From Jaltomata sinuosa (lineage: Eukaryota > Streptophyta > Magnoliopsida > Solanales > Solanaceae): a DNA stretch of 64,000 nucleotides. Shown here in pieces: positions 34,501 to 46,680 of this stretch. Position 1 is the stretch's first letter; each line of letters starts with the position of its first letter. A program made the position numbers and the translations under genes. The stretch is taken from contig QJPP01003513.1 in the NCBI GenBank assembly GCA_003996215.1, forward strand, positions 469,982 to 533,981, given 5' to 3'. The notes beneath the pieces were generated by a model. The model did not search any database and had not been told where the DNA came from. It was given only the letters and a program-made list of their open reading frames with translations.

Positions 34501-36179
34501 CTTACAGGGCCTCCTTAGCTGCTTTCTCTGCCATTTCAGAGCCTAGAACCTTTACTGAAGCCATCAAAGATCCATTGTGGATTCAAGCTATGCAAGCTGA
34601 GTTAGCTGCCTTGGCAGATAATCATACTTGGTCTGTTGTTTCTTTACCTGAAGGCAAGGTTCCTATTGGTTGTAAATGAGTGTTCAAGGTTAAGTATAAG
34701 GCTTCAGGTGAGGTTGAAAGATATAAAGCAAGGTTGGTTGCTAAAGGCTATAGTCAACAGGCAGGATTAGACTACTCTGAGACATTTTCCCCTGTGGCTA
34801 AGATAGTAACAGTGAGGACAATTGTTGCCTTAGCAGCTGCTGCTCAGTGGTTTATTTTCCAAATGGATGTGCATAATGCCTTTCTTCAAGGTGATTTATT
34901 TGAAGATGTTTACATGTCCATTCCCGAGGGCTTTTCCAGTCAAGGGTAGAATCAAGTCTGCAAACTACATAAGTCCTTGTATGGACTAAAACAAGCCCCC
35001 AGACAGTGGAATCTCAAGTTAACTGAAGCCCTTGTGTCTATGGAGTTTGTTTAATCCCACTATGATTACTCTCTATCCACTCAACACAAGGGTAGTTCAA
35101 TTCTCATTGTGCTAGTATATGTAGATGACTTACTAGTTACTGGCAGTGATCTAAGTCTCAGTCAACAAGTCAGAGTGGATCTTCAGTCTAAGTTCAAGAT
35201 GAAAGACCTAGGTGAGTTGAAGTACTTCCTAGGCATTGAGTTTAGTAGTTCTGAACAAGGCATTCACCTGTGTCAAAGGAAGTATGCCTTAGAGCTTGTG
35301 TCTGAACTGGGATTAACAGGAAGCAAACCAGCTGTGACTCCTATGGAGTTCAATCAGAAACTCACATCTATGGAATTTGATCAAATAGCTCATCCTGAGA
35401 CTGCTAAGCAGGATACATTGCTGGTAGACAAAAGGATCTATCAAAGGACAGTTGGCAGGTTATTATACTTGACCATGACTAGGCCTGATCTGGCATTTGT
35501 AGTGCAAGGTCTAAGTCAACATATGCATGCACCTAGAACATCACATATGGAAGCAGCTATGAGAGTAACCAGGTATATCAAGGGAACAACAGGCCTTGGA
35601 TTGTTCATGCCAGCAAATGGTGATCTAAGGCTATTGGCTTACTGTGACTCTGATTGGGGCTCTTGTGTAGAGTCTAGGAAGTCAGTTACAGGTTATGTAG
35701 TTAAACTTGGAGGGGCCATGATTTCTTGGAAATCAAAGAAGAAACAAACAGTCTCAAGAAGTTTTGCTGAAGCAGAATTCAGAAGCATGGCTTCAACTGT
35801 AGCAGAAGTTACTTGGCTGACTGGCCTTGTTAAGGAACTTGGTGTTGAAGTCAAACTTCCTATACCTCTATTCTGTGATAGCAAGGCTGCTATACAGATA
35901 GCCTCTCATCCAATTTTTCATGAAAGAACAAAGCACATAGACATTGACTGTCACTTTGTTAGAGAAAAGATTCAAGCAGGATTGATTCATACACAACATA
36001 TTGGCACAAGAGAACAAGTAGCAGACCTACTAACTAAAGCACTATGCAGACCTCAACATGATTATTTGATTGACAAGCTGGGAATGAAGAACTTGTTTTC
36101 ATCCATCAGCTTGAGGGGGAGTGTTGAGAAGTTAGTTAGTTGGTTAGAAGCTGAAAAGCTCCAGTTGTCATTAGCTTAG
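31536..36179 (+). pseudogene. copia gag-pol frame interrupted by three stops
   Basis: One reading frame throughout, with no frameshift seen. Residues 1-1047 are open (31536-34679), with stops at 34677-34679, 34947-34949 and 35052-35054. The frame then runs open to 36179, ending inside the 3' LTR. Domains: gag; a CCHC knuckle (CDYCKIKGHTRDIC, about 305-318); protease DTG (about 445-447, followed by AFNHM); integrase zinc region (HRRLGH ... CTICPLAK) and catalytic region with Asp near 657 and 720; RT (YKARLVAKGYSQ, then YVDDLL after the third stop); RNase H (SDWGSC, SRSFAEAEF). All three stops fall between the start of RT and the YVDD box, so gag, protease and integrase could still be made but no complete RT could. 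Confidence 0.9.
36111..36121 (+). other. Polypurine tract of the copia element
   Basis: TTGAGGGGGAG ends immediately before the 3' LTR, where plus-strand DNA synthesis starts in this class. It overlaps the end of the coding frame. Confidence 0.85.
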
Positions 36180-36398
36180 TTGTTATTTAATTAAACAGAA
36201 ATTAGTTAGTCGGTTATGTAGCTAATCAGTTAGTTTGTTAGTAGTTAGTTTTCAAGTTAGTTATAAATAGTACTCTCTCTGTAGTTGAGTGTAATTTTTG
36301 CAGTATTGAATCAAAGAGATATTTTCTCCCAAATCTTCTCCTCTTCATTCCTTCTTCCTCAAGCTTCTTTTCTCTTCTTCCATGGCTGAACTTTAACA
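36122..36398 (+). repeat. 3' LTR of the copia element
   Basis: 277 bp, the same length as the 5' LTR. Three differences were seen by eye (an A/G near the start, a C/T in CAGYTG, and a T/A near GTAGTTW). Confidence 0.93.
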
Positions 36399-36403
36399 GA
36401 GGG
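36399..36403 (+). repeat. 5-bp target-site duplication (GAGGG), right, of the copia element
   Basis: Matches 31118-31122. Confidence 0.9.
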
Positions 36404-36780
36404 AAACAAATATATTTATAGTATAAACCCTAAGTAATGTCTTGCTTGTTTTAAGCCCCTCAAAATGATCATTATTTACACATTGAGGTCGTTACGTACT
36501 TGCGGTTGAGTAACTGCTGGAGCAACTTTGAAAGTGGTTACTAGGGAAGCTTATCTGGATCAGCTACTAGTGAATCACCGATCTCACTACTCCGAAGCTG
36601 GGTTGGCTAGAAGCGTTGTACCAGGTTCAGGGTGAGTTTGGCATCGTAGATCTCATGTGAACATTTATCTTGATTGGTGTCACCTCTGCTAAGTTGGACC
36701 TGACTATATTCCATTTTTCCATATGTCATCTTATGATTTGCTCGACTGCCAAAATCTATTTTGACCCACATACTTAGCTT
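36404..36780 (+). repeat. Repeat of about 370 bp, copy B, right of the copia element
   Basis: A diverged copy of 30737-31117. It shares CATTATTTACACATTGAGG, GTGAATCACCGATCTCACTA and GTTGGACCTGACTA in the same order and orientation. Confidence 0.8.
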
Positions 36781-37539
36781 TTAAAAGAATTATTCTTTAA
36801 ATTGCACATAACATATGGTGGTAAAATATAAAGCTTTTTAAATACTTGATAATTGAGTTTGCTGTCACAAAAGAAGACCCTACTTTGGAGTCAATTTTTT
36901 TTGGATATGTTCTAATTATATAGTTGTATTCTTTTATTTCTCACAAGAGGATCATTCGATAATTTAAAAAGAATTAGTATTCCCCCTGCCCAGCTAGCAA
37001 AAGAAAGGCCCAATAATTGACAACAAAGTAGTCATGAACTCATGATCTAGCAACACCCAATGATGTCATTTAATTGGTTGGAAGCAAAAATAATACTAGA
37101 ATGAGTCACTAATTAGTGAGTTAAACTGCTCACCAACACAATTCATCCTTATCATAATCTCAGATTCAAATCCTATCGGATACAAGGTCATTTTTATTAG
37201 GAAACACTTTACTTCTTAATTTGAACAACTTCGTAATGGAAACCAAAAAAAATGGTTAATACTTGAGTTGATATAAAGGGTGTGTTTGCATAGGTGAGTC
37301 TAAGATTTCCAAAAAATGGGCGCACCACTTAAAAAAGAAAAAAGAAAAAAAAAATATCTTAAATGAGAATTGATTTCTAGACCTCTATGGGAATAACACA
37401 AGTTTAAATCATGTACACCATTTAGCCTTCTTATAGCATGAGTACCACCATATACTATTATGCCAATTTTAGAAATATATACATAAAATATCTAATTTTA
37501 CGAAGAGATCATGAGTTCAAGTGCCCCGTATTTTAGCCT

Positions 37540-37932
37540 TAAATTCGCTCCTGTGTGTTCGATATGGAGGAAAATATTTTTTCTAATTTTCTCATGTTTG
37601 ATTGATCAACATTTTATAAAAAATATTTTTTCTAGGAAAATGACTTCTCTAGTGAAAATAGAGAAAACAAGTTCTACAAATAACATTTTACATTTATTGT
37701 GTCTTTCCCAACCTCCAACACACCTCATCTTCTCCTACATCCCCTAAACACCATCCCAACCACTGAACCACCCCACATCGTTACCCCCCCTCCCCCCTCC
37801 CACTTCGTATAATATTTGTCTATATTATATATAAATAATTTTAAGATAATATTATTTACCTAGGTACCAAACACAAAAAAAAAAATCACTTATTTTTTTA
37901 GAAAATATTTTTCTTCGTACCGAACGCACCAA
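37540..37932. mobile_element. MITE of the GGGTGTGTTT family, copy 2 (degraded ends)
   Basis: The left end TGTGTGTTCGATATGGAGGA and the right end TTCTTCGTACCGAACGCACC match the family. Internal text (AAAATATTTTTTCTAGGAAA, TGACTTCTCTAGTGAAAATA) parallels copy 1 in inverted order. The open frame at 37511-37747 is an artefact of this element. Confidence 0.5.
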
Positions 37933-38076
37933 AAAATCTCTTTCTGGACCATGTTATGATGGAACAGCGAGAATTCGTATGGGTGTAAAAGTTCCCATAA
38001 ACTGATTTTATTATGCTACTAAGGTTCCAAATCTTTCCTGAAAGCATCATTATAGGAAACTAATTCGTGAATCTTT

Positions 38077-38406
38077 TAGGATTCGTTTGACCATAAAAAT
38101 CAAAAACGTATTTACTTTATTTGGTATTTACTTTAAAGTTGAAAATAGAGTTGGAGTTGTGTTTGACCATAGTATTTTCAAAAATATTTTAACTATTGAG
38201 TTGGTGTAGTATTTAAAAATAAAGTGAGAGAAAAAATTAAATTCAAAAATAGTGAATACACCTCAAGATGTGTTTTTCAAGAAACCAAAAATTGTGAAAA
38301 CATATTTTGGAATATGTTTTGATTTTAATGGCCAAACAAGTATTCTGGAATAAAGTAAAAACGTATTCTTAAACATTGTGAATAATATTTATGGTCAAAC
38401 GCCTAC
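38077..38406. mobile_element. MITE with GTTTGACCATA ends
   Basis: The left end TAGGATTCGTTTGACCATAA is matched in reverse by TTATGGTCAAACGCCTACTTA (read in part) on the right. Such ends are familiar in Solanaceae genomes, often assigned to hAT-derived MITEs. No coding capacity. Confidence 0.6.
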
Positions 38407-40963
38407 TTAATATCTCTTACAGATTTTCACTATGTAGTAACTGATTATTGAGCAAATCTCATGATTAAGAGGTGCTTACAGTCTTTTTTTTTTTTTTTAC
38501 TTCATTAGAGGGAGAATCAATTTCCCCACTTAATAATTGTAATATTTGTGACCCTATATGTTATGTTGAAAATGTTGTTTTTTTATGGGAATCGAACCTA
38601 AATTCAACATGAAAAGGGTGTCACAATGTTTGTTCAAATGATAGAGTCATCTCTCTCCTATTCATCGATAAGTTAGGTTTGGGTCACCTGAAAAGTAAGC
38701 GGAAATACTATTGATCTTCCCGATTGAAAAGAGGAGAGGAAAAGAAATTTGAAGGTCTTGTTTTTAAAAGTTAAATGTTGTAGGTTGAGAAAATATCGGA
38801 AGCTATATTGGTTATTTATGAGAACAGATTTCTTACTAAACACCACCTTTACTTTTCTTCATCGCTTTTAGTCTGGTTAATTTGCTCGTATCTTGACTAA
38901 TTATCGGTGCTTTGCTATCTTCCATTAGTATAAATGCAGAGTAATTTTACCCATTAAGGGTTAAGCAAACACGAAGATTCATTTAGTCTAACCTTCGCTA
39001 GGATTCAAACATTGATTTTGAACGTTATCGCTCTATCTCTTCAATCATTAGACCACCTTTTCGATTTTTTCTCTCTCTTTTTTAAAACAGATCAATCAAG
39101 ATGTTAATTATATTGAAACTTGACCAAACAAGGATTAGAAGAAATGGATTAAATTGGTTTAAGATTGTTTTTCTTTAATTAGATTTGAAAATTGAGTAGC
39201 ATCAAAATGAAGGCATCCAAATTTCTTTTACCCAATAGCTTAAATAGATCAAAGTCATCAATTTGTTCAGTCCATTATTAGAAGATCAATTGGATAATAT
39301 GGGTTCTCCATTTGGGCCTATGGTGCTACTTTGTTCCCAAAAGCATTACCAAGCCCAAATACCCAATGAGTATCGATATGTACTAGTAAAAAACCCATAT
39401 ATACTATATTAGATATAATATTACAACTCATATCAATGGATTCTAGTTTTCAATACCTAGTATAAATTTTCTAAAATAATCTACCAACTTAATAAAATTC
39501 AAAAAAAAAAACAGAAAAAAAACATAATCAGGTGCAACAAAATCCCTAAAAAAAGGTTGAGGGATATCAATCAACCCAAAAAATATCTCCTATATCTTAA
39601 AATCAGCATATCTGCTCTCTCATATATCTCCTATATCTTAATTTTCTTATTTTACTCCTCTCTATTACCACTTTAGTTGATATCAACTTTTATACTTAAT
39701 TAGATTTGAAAATTATCAAATTATCACGCCATAGTTATCAAATTGTATATTGAATTCATACATTGAAAGTTGAGAATATGAAAAATCATTTTATGTATGC
39801 AATGAATATACAATCTGTTGGTATAATGGTTCATACATATCAGTTCTATACCAAATATATATATATCGAGACATTATGAAAATGAATTACATTTTATGTA
39901 TGTAATTGATATACAAACTATTTTCAATGTATGTATACTATATTCATTAAATTAATCAATGGATATTAGCATAGAGCGTCTTAGATAATACCACACAAAA
40001 AATCACATTATATACTTGAAATTATTTATTTTAATGTAATTTATTATAACATATAATAAATTTTAGAAGAGAGAAGAAAAATATTTATGAATTGCAGAGA
40101 AAAAAGATTAATTTAGTTGAATAATGATAATTGTAAATCCCTAAATTTAAGCCTACTAAATCAATTAGAAAATAAAATTCGGATAAATATAGAAATAAGA
40201 CTAAGAGAGAGAAAAGATTTTGTTTTGTAACTATCTTCCTTAATTACAATGAGTTATTTAGTGGGTCTCATTTTGGATTTGTTCCTTAATTAAGTAGCAT
40301 TAAAAAAATTATAATTAAATATAATAAAAAAATATAATTAATTTTTAGATTCTGGTATGACTTGTAATTAAATTGATATTTTAATAATTTTTAAAAATAT
40401 GATGTATATAATATAATAAAGAGTCTTAAACTATTATCTAGGATAAATTTTCTCGTCCTTATATATCTGTCACTTTTATAAAAACATTTAATTGATAAAT
40501 ATTAGATAATTTCAAAGAAAATTGTTTGTTCTCTTCTTCTTCATCTTCTTCATTTTAGTTGTTATACAAATTGTATTTTTTGAATTCATAACAATTGATA
40601 TATAATGCTTTGAAGAAGTGTATCTTGAACTTCAAATATAAAAAGTGAGTCTAAGTCAAATAGATTTTGAAAATAATGACAAATTACCATCATTGCACAA
40701 TGAGTTTGTTAGATTATTGTTGTTTTGACAAATTGATGGTTTAAGTTTTTTTTTTTTTATGATATATGAAATTCATGTTTCAAATATGAATTTAGTTAAA
40801 GTAGATTTGAGTGTTAAATCATGTGTTAAAATATTATTGAAATTCGAAGAACACTATTTTATTTACGGGCAAAACAAATTTCACTATACTTCAGATACAC
40901 ATAACTAAAATTTAATCAATTTTCATATGTGCTTCAATCATATATGACTGTAATACAACATTA

Positions 40964-42151
40964 AGGGTCTGTTTGAAAAGCCATCTGGTAATTGAAATTA
41001 ATGTAATTACTAGGGTAGTAATTACCAGCCAAGTAATTACATAGCCTAATAATCACAATGACTTGTTTGTTTGGCACAATATAATTACAGTGTAATAACA
41101 AGTGTACTGTTTGGTTGCACAAGTGTATTCACATGATTATATTAAATTTTTAAAATAAAAGTTAATTATCAAAAACTAAAAAATTATATTAGATAAATAA
41201 GGATCTTTATACATGATATTAAATTAAATATTTAAGATATATATTATCTTTTAAAATATATTAATTAATAAATATATGTTCTTAATTAATATTATAAAAA
41301 AAATTGATTGATATTTTTCAAATTAGTATATTTTAATTAAATAATCATAAAAACTTAAAGTACATGATTTATAGAACATCAAGAAATGCATATTTGACAA
41401 AAAGATTAGTATTATAAATATAATGTCATTAAACTATTAAAATATTTGACAAAAAAATAATCTATAAATTCTAACTAAAAAATGAATGGCTTGCAATATG
41501 AAATATCAAGTCAATACGAGTAAAATAAATAAATTAGAACTGAAAATATAACATGAGTTCAAAATTCAAAACAAAAGAATTAACATAATACTTTATGTCA
41601 AATTTCAACATAACGTACATAAATATGATTCAAAAGAAAAGAAAAACCTAAGTCTTTAACCTTATTCAACAATGAATGCTAATTTAATTTAAAAAGTAGA
41701 ATATTAACTAAATTATGCTAAATGAAAAATAAATAAATATAAACAGATAATACGAACAATTGCATGGAATCACAAGAAGTAAAGGTTGAGAAATTGGAAG
41801 GAAATGAAATATAAATAATAAAAAATAAAAAATATATTTTTAAAAATATTAAAATAATAAAAATAAAAAAAAGAATTTAAAATAATAGAAATAAAAAATA
41901 AATTAAAATGAGAAAAATAGAAATAGAAATAAAAGGACGAAATTAAAAAGTAAACAGCTTGTAATTATACCATGTAATTACCAGCAATTCACAGCTCCCC
42001 CTTGTGAATTGGAGAGTGTAATTACGCCCTGTCAGTTACACTCAATTACCTGCTGACCAAGTAATTATCTGACCGATCAAATATATCGAATTGTATAATT
42101 ACATTTAATTTCATCAAATCTAATTCCAAAAATGACTTTCCAAACAGATCC
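40964..42151. mobile_element. Non-autonomous DNA transposon of about 1.2 kb
   Basis: It begins GGGTCTGTTTGAAAAG and ends CTTTCCAAACAGATCC, an inverted pair of about 16 bp. Multiple GTAATTAC and GTAATTACCAGC words lie near both ends. The middle is extremely AT-rich and non-coding. No clear target duplication could be read. It lies about 95 bp left of the hAT element. Confidence 0.55.
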
Positions 42152-42238
42152 AAAAAAATTTAGAGGATTTAATATGAAGAGCCTAGTTAGCTAGGATATC
42201 AACTTACAGTTATTAGCTTCCTTGAAGCAATGAGAAAA

Positions 42239-42246
42239 GGTGAATC
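42239..42246 (+). repeat. 8-bp target-site duplication (GGTGAATC), left, of the hAT element
   Basis: Identical to 46956-46963. An 8-bp duplication is the hallmark of hAT insertion. Confidence 0.85.
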
Positions 42247-42938
42247 TAAGACCGGCAACGGAACCGGGAGGTGCCGGTACCGGTTTCGATCCATCCCGGT
42301 CCGTTATCGATCCGGTTTCGATCCAGTGGATTTCAGTTTCGTCCGGTGTAGGGGCTGACCGGTAGGGGTAATGGGACGGAAGGGGTAAAATTACCGGATC
42401 ATCTCGGTCCGGTCCGGTTCGATCCGGTTCGATCCGGGTGGGAAAATAATTTTCATTTTTTTTTAATTAAGTAGCCGTTGGGTTAGCCGTTGGCAACGGC
42501 CAGTGGGGCCCACCCAACGGCTATTTGAGCCAAAACACTCCCTAACCCCAAACTTTTTTTAATACCCCAAAGTTTTTAAAAATACATTTTAGTCCTAAAT
42601 TTTAACTATAACCCCCCCCCCTTCATTATTTACTACACAAAATTTCTTCTTCTTCATCTACTCTCTCAACTCTCAATCTTCTACTCTCTATTCTCTAATA
42701 GTCTCTATTAAATTGTTAATTTTATTTGTTGGATTATTTTGGAGCAATTTTCAAGCTTCAAGTTTCATCTATCAATTTCGGTTTTTTGGTTATACACGTC
42801 TGTTTTTACGCAGACGTTTGGTACATTCGTTCCAACTTTCATCTCTTTACTTATTTATTTTTTTGCATTTAATTTTTGTATTTATTTATTTGCTTACTTT
42901 TAATATTTTAATATTTTAATAAGGAATCCGGTGATAAA

Positions 42939-45459
42939 AATGTCGGCCAAGGTAAAAAAAATACTTTTTGGTAGGTTGACTAACGCAGTAACCGAAAAAC
43001 TAAAGTCGATAGTTCTTCTAAATCCAAATCTAAAACTAGATAACAGCCTCAATTAAGAATAAAACGGATAATTTTACACATGTTGATGAAACTCCTTTTA
43101 ATATTGATAGCAATACTCAATTAGATCATAAATTTTTACAGACAAGGTTTTGTAATTTTAATGAAGAACTAGATGAAGAAGTAGAATATGATAATGAATA
43201 TGATGGTAATGATACTTATGATGATGATGAAACAGAGCCGCCTACGGCTACTAGTCCCACTCCTGCTCCCGCTCCCGCTCCCACTCCCCCTGTACATCCT
43301 ACTAGGGCTAAGCCAAAGGTTGAACGTCCTAAAAAATTTATTGTGTGGCAATTTATGACTCAAAGTGAGGATAAAACTCAAGTTATTTGTAAGATATGTA
43401 AATATATTTTGAATCATAAAACTACGAAAAAGTCAGGTGGGACGGGACATTTAAGAAATCACTTAATGGGATGTTGTAAAAATGAATTTTTGCAAGCTCA
43501 GGCTATAGCCGATGCAGAAAAATATGGTACTCCCCTTCCCGATGTATCTGTAGGAGTAGGGGCCTCTAACATGATCCAAACACACTTAAACTCTTCTAAT
43601 GTTTCTAGCCCTAGTACATATCGCAGTTATAGTAGAGAAAGAGATCTTGAAGAATTAGCTAAAATGATTGTTCTTTGTGGCTTGCCTTTTAGTTTTGCTG
43701 AAAATCCCGATTTTGTTCATTATATTCAAATAGTGTATAATCCTTATTTCACAAGTTTTTCAAGAAATACTATTAAAAAAGCTATTTTTGATTATCAAGG
43801 ACAACATGTACAATATCTTCGTTGTTTATTTAACTATAATACTTGTAGAATAGCTATCACTTCTGATATGAGTCGTAGTCCTAATGGTAACGATTATTTC
43901 ACTATTACTGGTCATTGGATTGATGAAAATTGAAACATGCAAAAAAGAATTTTAGGTTATAAATGTTGTGAAATGCTGAAAATCGGTAGTTACATAGCTC
44001 AAACTATTATAGATGTTTTACAATTTTATGGAATTTGTAATAAAGTAATTAGTGTCACCCTTGATAATGCTTCTAATAATACAAATGTTGTTGATAAACT
44101 AAAACCGATAATTTGCCCTATTTATAATGACGATTTTCATATTAGGTGTGCTGCACACATATATAATTTAATTGTTAGAGATGGTATAGCAGTGTATAAT
44201 AATGGTTGTATAAAATATGAAGCTGCATGCCATTTTATTTTTAAATGTAAAGTAAATCTAGACGTGTAGAGTTTGAAAATCGGTGTTGTGAATTAGAACT
44301 CCCCTCTAGAAAAATTCCAAAAACAGTGTTTACTAGATGGAATTCTGTATATGAAATGCTTAAAGTTGCTTATGAATATAGAAAGCCTTTACAAATGGTT
44401 TGGAATGCTCACAATTCAGATAATGATTATAGAATTACTGACACTGATTGGAATGAAGTATATGAACTTAAAGAATTCTTAAAAGTTTCTTATTTAGCTA
44501 CAAAATAAATATCTGGACTTTATTATCCAACTATTTGTTCAGTTTTACCAAATCTATGTGCTATTTCTGATAAATTTTTTTAATACAAAAATATTCCACG
44601 GTTTAAAGATTCTATTAATGCAATGATTAAAAAATTTAGAAAATATTTTATTCCTATTACTCAAATTTATTTAACTGCTTGTTTATTAAACCCAACTTAC
44701 GAAGAAATAGGTGCAACAATGGTTGAAAGAATATATTCAAATTTAGATATTTTAGAGATTATATATCAACAAAGTATCCAAGGTGACGAAGTTGCCGAAG
44801 AGGACAAAATATCTAGTTTGTCCAATGTTAAAGATAGCATAAGAATTGAAGCTAGAAAATTGTATGACTTGTATAATTCTAGTAGAATAAATGATGAAGT
44901 ACGTAATGTAGAACCTTCGAGTTCTAGGCGTAGATATTCAAATGAAGATGATATTGATGATATGATGGAAAATTATCTTGGTCTTACTTCTAATGAAATG
45001 AATGATTTTGATGAATATCTTAATCAGGGAATGGAAAGCATTAAGGATGCACAAGGCAAACCTCAACTTTTGGAATGGTGGAAGACTCGCGGCAGGTCAT
45101 TTCCAAAACTTCAACCGGTGGTTCGAGATTTGCTAGCTATTCAAGCATCTTCAGTAGCTTCGGAGGGAGCTTTTAGTGCAACAAGATATCAAATTGGGGA
45201 GCATAGGTATTCATTAGCATCAGACAACTTGGAGATATCGGTATTGTTTAGAGATTGGATCAATGCCGAGCGAAGGAATTATGGGCGTCCTAGTTTACCT
45301 GCCCAATTTGAATATGATATAGATAATATTTTGGTAAATTCTAGTGAAGACGGCATAGATGCATTGGAGGATCAAGCACAACAACCACTTCCAGAAAATG
45401 TTACCAGGGAATTATTAGAAACTCTACGTCAAGACTATTTTCAAGGATTCAAACATTAG
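42939..45459 (+). pseudogene. hAT transposase with BED zinc finger, broken
   Basis: A start-like region at 42939 is out of frame with the main body, which is readable from about 43055. Domains: an acidic then Pro-rich linker, a BED finger (CKICKYILNHK and HLRNHLMGC, about 43391-43475), the RNase-H-fold core (NGNDYFTITGHWIDEN, LDNASNNTNVV, RCAAHIYNLIV), and the C-terminal dimerisation domain (LLEWWKTRG, LLAIQASSVASEGAFSA, about 45065-45180). Breaks: a stop at 43931-43933, a frameshift near 44240-44250, stops at 44506-44508 and 44581-44583, and the shift near 43050. The C-terminal part (44623-45459) is open. Similar to RICESLEEPER/Ac-type transposases. Confidence 0.88.
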
Positions 45460-45919
45460 TATGATAGTTCGAGGCCTAATTCAAACAGAACCCTTCCTAG
45501 AAGGTGGCTGCGTAGATTAGGTCCTCTTCTAATATTTGTAATACAAATTGTATTATTTAATTTTTATGAATAAAATTATAGGCTATTCGCCTTAATTTTT
45601 TTTAATTATTGTCTTCAATTTAATACAAGTCTTTTTTATATATTTCAATTTTTAAATGTTTCAAACTTAAGTTACAATTTGAAGTTTAAAAAATGAAAGT
45701 TTGATATAGTTTAAAAAGTTTCAAACTTAAGTAAGTAAGTTATTAAGTTAGTTATAGTTTAAAAATTTAAATTTAAACTTTTAAGACTTAAAACTTGAGA
45801 GTTTGAAAAGTTTTTAAGAGTTTAAAATTTGAAATTTAAAGTTTTAAACTTTTAGAGTTTAAAATTTAAACTCTAAAAAAAGTCTAATTTATTAAGTTAT
45901 ACTTTTAAAAGAAATATAA

Positions 45920-46680
45920 AATGCCAAACGAAATTCTTACCGCTCCGTGGGAATTCCAACTTTGGAGAAATTGAAGGAAAGTCAACTCAAGGGAGGGACA
46001 AACTCCCATGGGGCTTTTAGCTATTGTGGGAGAGATTGATTGCAAAGATCACTGGAATGAATGGTTGAGGCAGAGAGTGAGGGAAAGCTCGGACAAGTTA
46101 TCCCGTGATCCGATCGAGTCGAAGCGGATCGATAAGCGGCCTGATTCGACATTGTTGTTTACTCTGATCCGGTCGAGGTGGTTTTCGTTTACCAGCACGT
46201 AGGTGTTCTAAATTCCTATGACCGAGTCTTTCTGGCCCCTGTGAACATCTTTTTTTAATGTATTAAAGAGGGCTTTTCTAACCGGTGAAAAGTGGTGGGT
46301 GTCCACTAACGGTCATTCCTGGCTCGGCTCCGATAACGCAATTCCGGGAGGAGTCGGTAGTTGGGCACTGGATCCCTTCGAACGTGGAGAATGTGTGACG
46401 CTGGGTCGGGGTTTGGTGAACCAACTGGTCGCTCCTCTAGTTGAAGTATCGGGCCCCTTTTTCGTTGCCTAGGTTACACCTTTGGAATACCCCATAAGGG
46501 AATTTTTTCTACTCCCCCCAATCTTCACTTTACGCCACGCCGACTCCCCTTTCGTCATAAGGCGATTTCATGCTCCTGAAGATAGGAAACGTGAGCTGTC
46601 GTTCTTCTGAGTGTCTTATCCACGATCAGCGCACGGGAAGGATCCTTTGTCACTACGGCGAAGCTTCAACGACCAAAACC
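45920..46680. other. Higher-GC block inside the hAT element, candidate organelle-derived insert
   Basis: Base composition changes abruptly from AT-rich to near-balanced at about 45925 and back at about 46680. The wording (GGCCCCTGTGAACATC, GGGAGGAGTCGGTAGTTGGG, CGATCAGCGCACGGGAAGG) is like plant mitochondrial spacer or coding DNA. A 64-residue frame at 46008-46202 is not recognised. Origin is inferred from composition only. A captured nuclear fragment is the alternative. Confidence 0.4.

Larger units (their letters stand above)
31123..36398 (+). mobile_element. Full-length Ty1/copia LTR retrotransposon
   Basis: A 5276-bp element with two 277-bp LTRs (31123-31399 and 36122-36398), a GAGGG target duplication, a primer-binding site next to the 5' LTR and a purine run (TTGAGGGGGAG) before the 3' LTR. 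The internal order is gag, protease, integrase, reverse transcriptase and RNase H, which defines copia. The LTRs differ at about three positions, so the insertion is fairly recent. The coding frame nevertheless has three stop codons. Confidence 0.95.
36781..42246. other. Gene-free AT-rich spacer with MITEs between the copia and hAT elements
   Basis: Contains MITE copies at about 37540-37932, 38077-38406 and 40964-42151 (listed separately). The remainder (for example 38500-40950) is very AT-rich, with no coding signal, no RNA gene that I can recognise and no clear repeat ends. Confidence 0.6.

Noticed and set aside
42713..42919. Hydrophobic 68-codon open frame near the left end of the hAT element
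   Set aside because: It lies in a T-rich leader before the transposase. Its Phe and Leu content follows from composition, and no family is recognised.
46008..46202. 64-codon open frame inside the higher-GC block of the hAT element
   Set aside because: Not recognised as any protein, and no splice or promoter support. Kept only as part of the organelle-like candidate.
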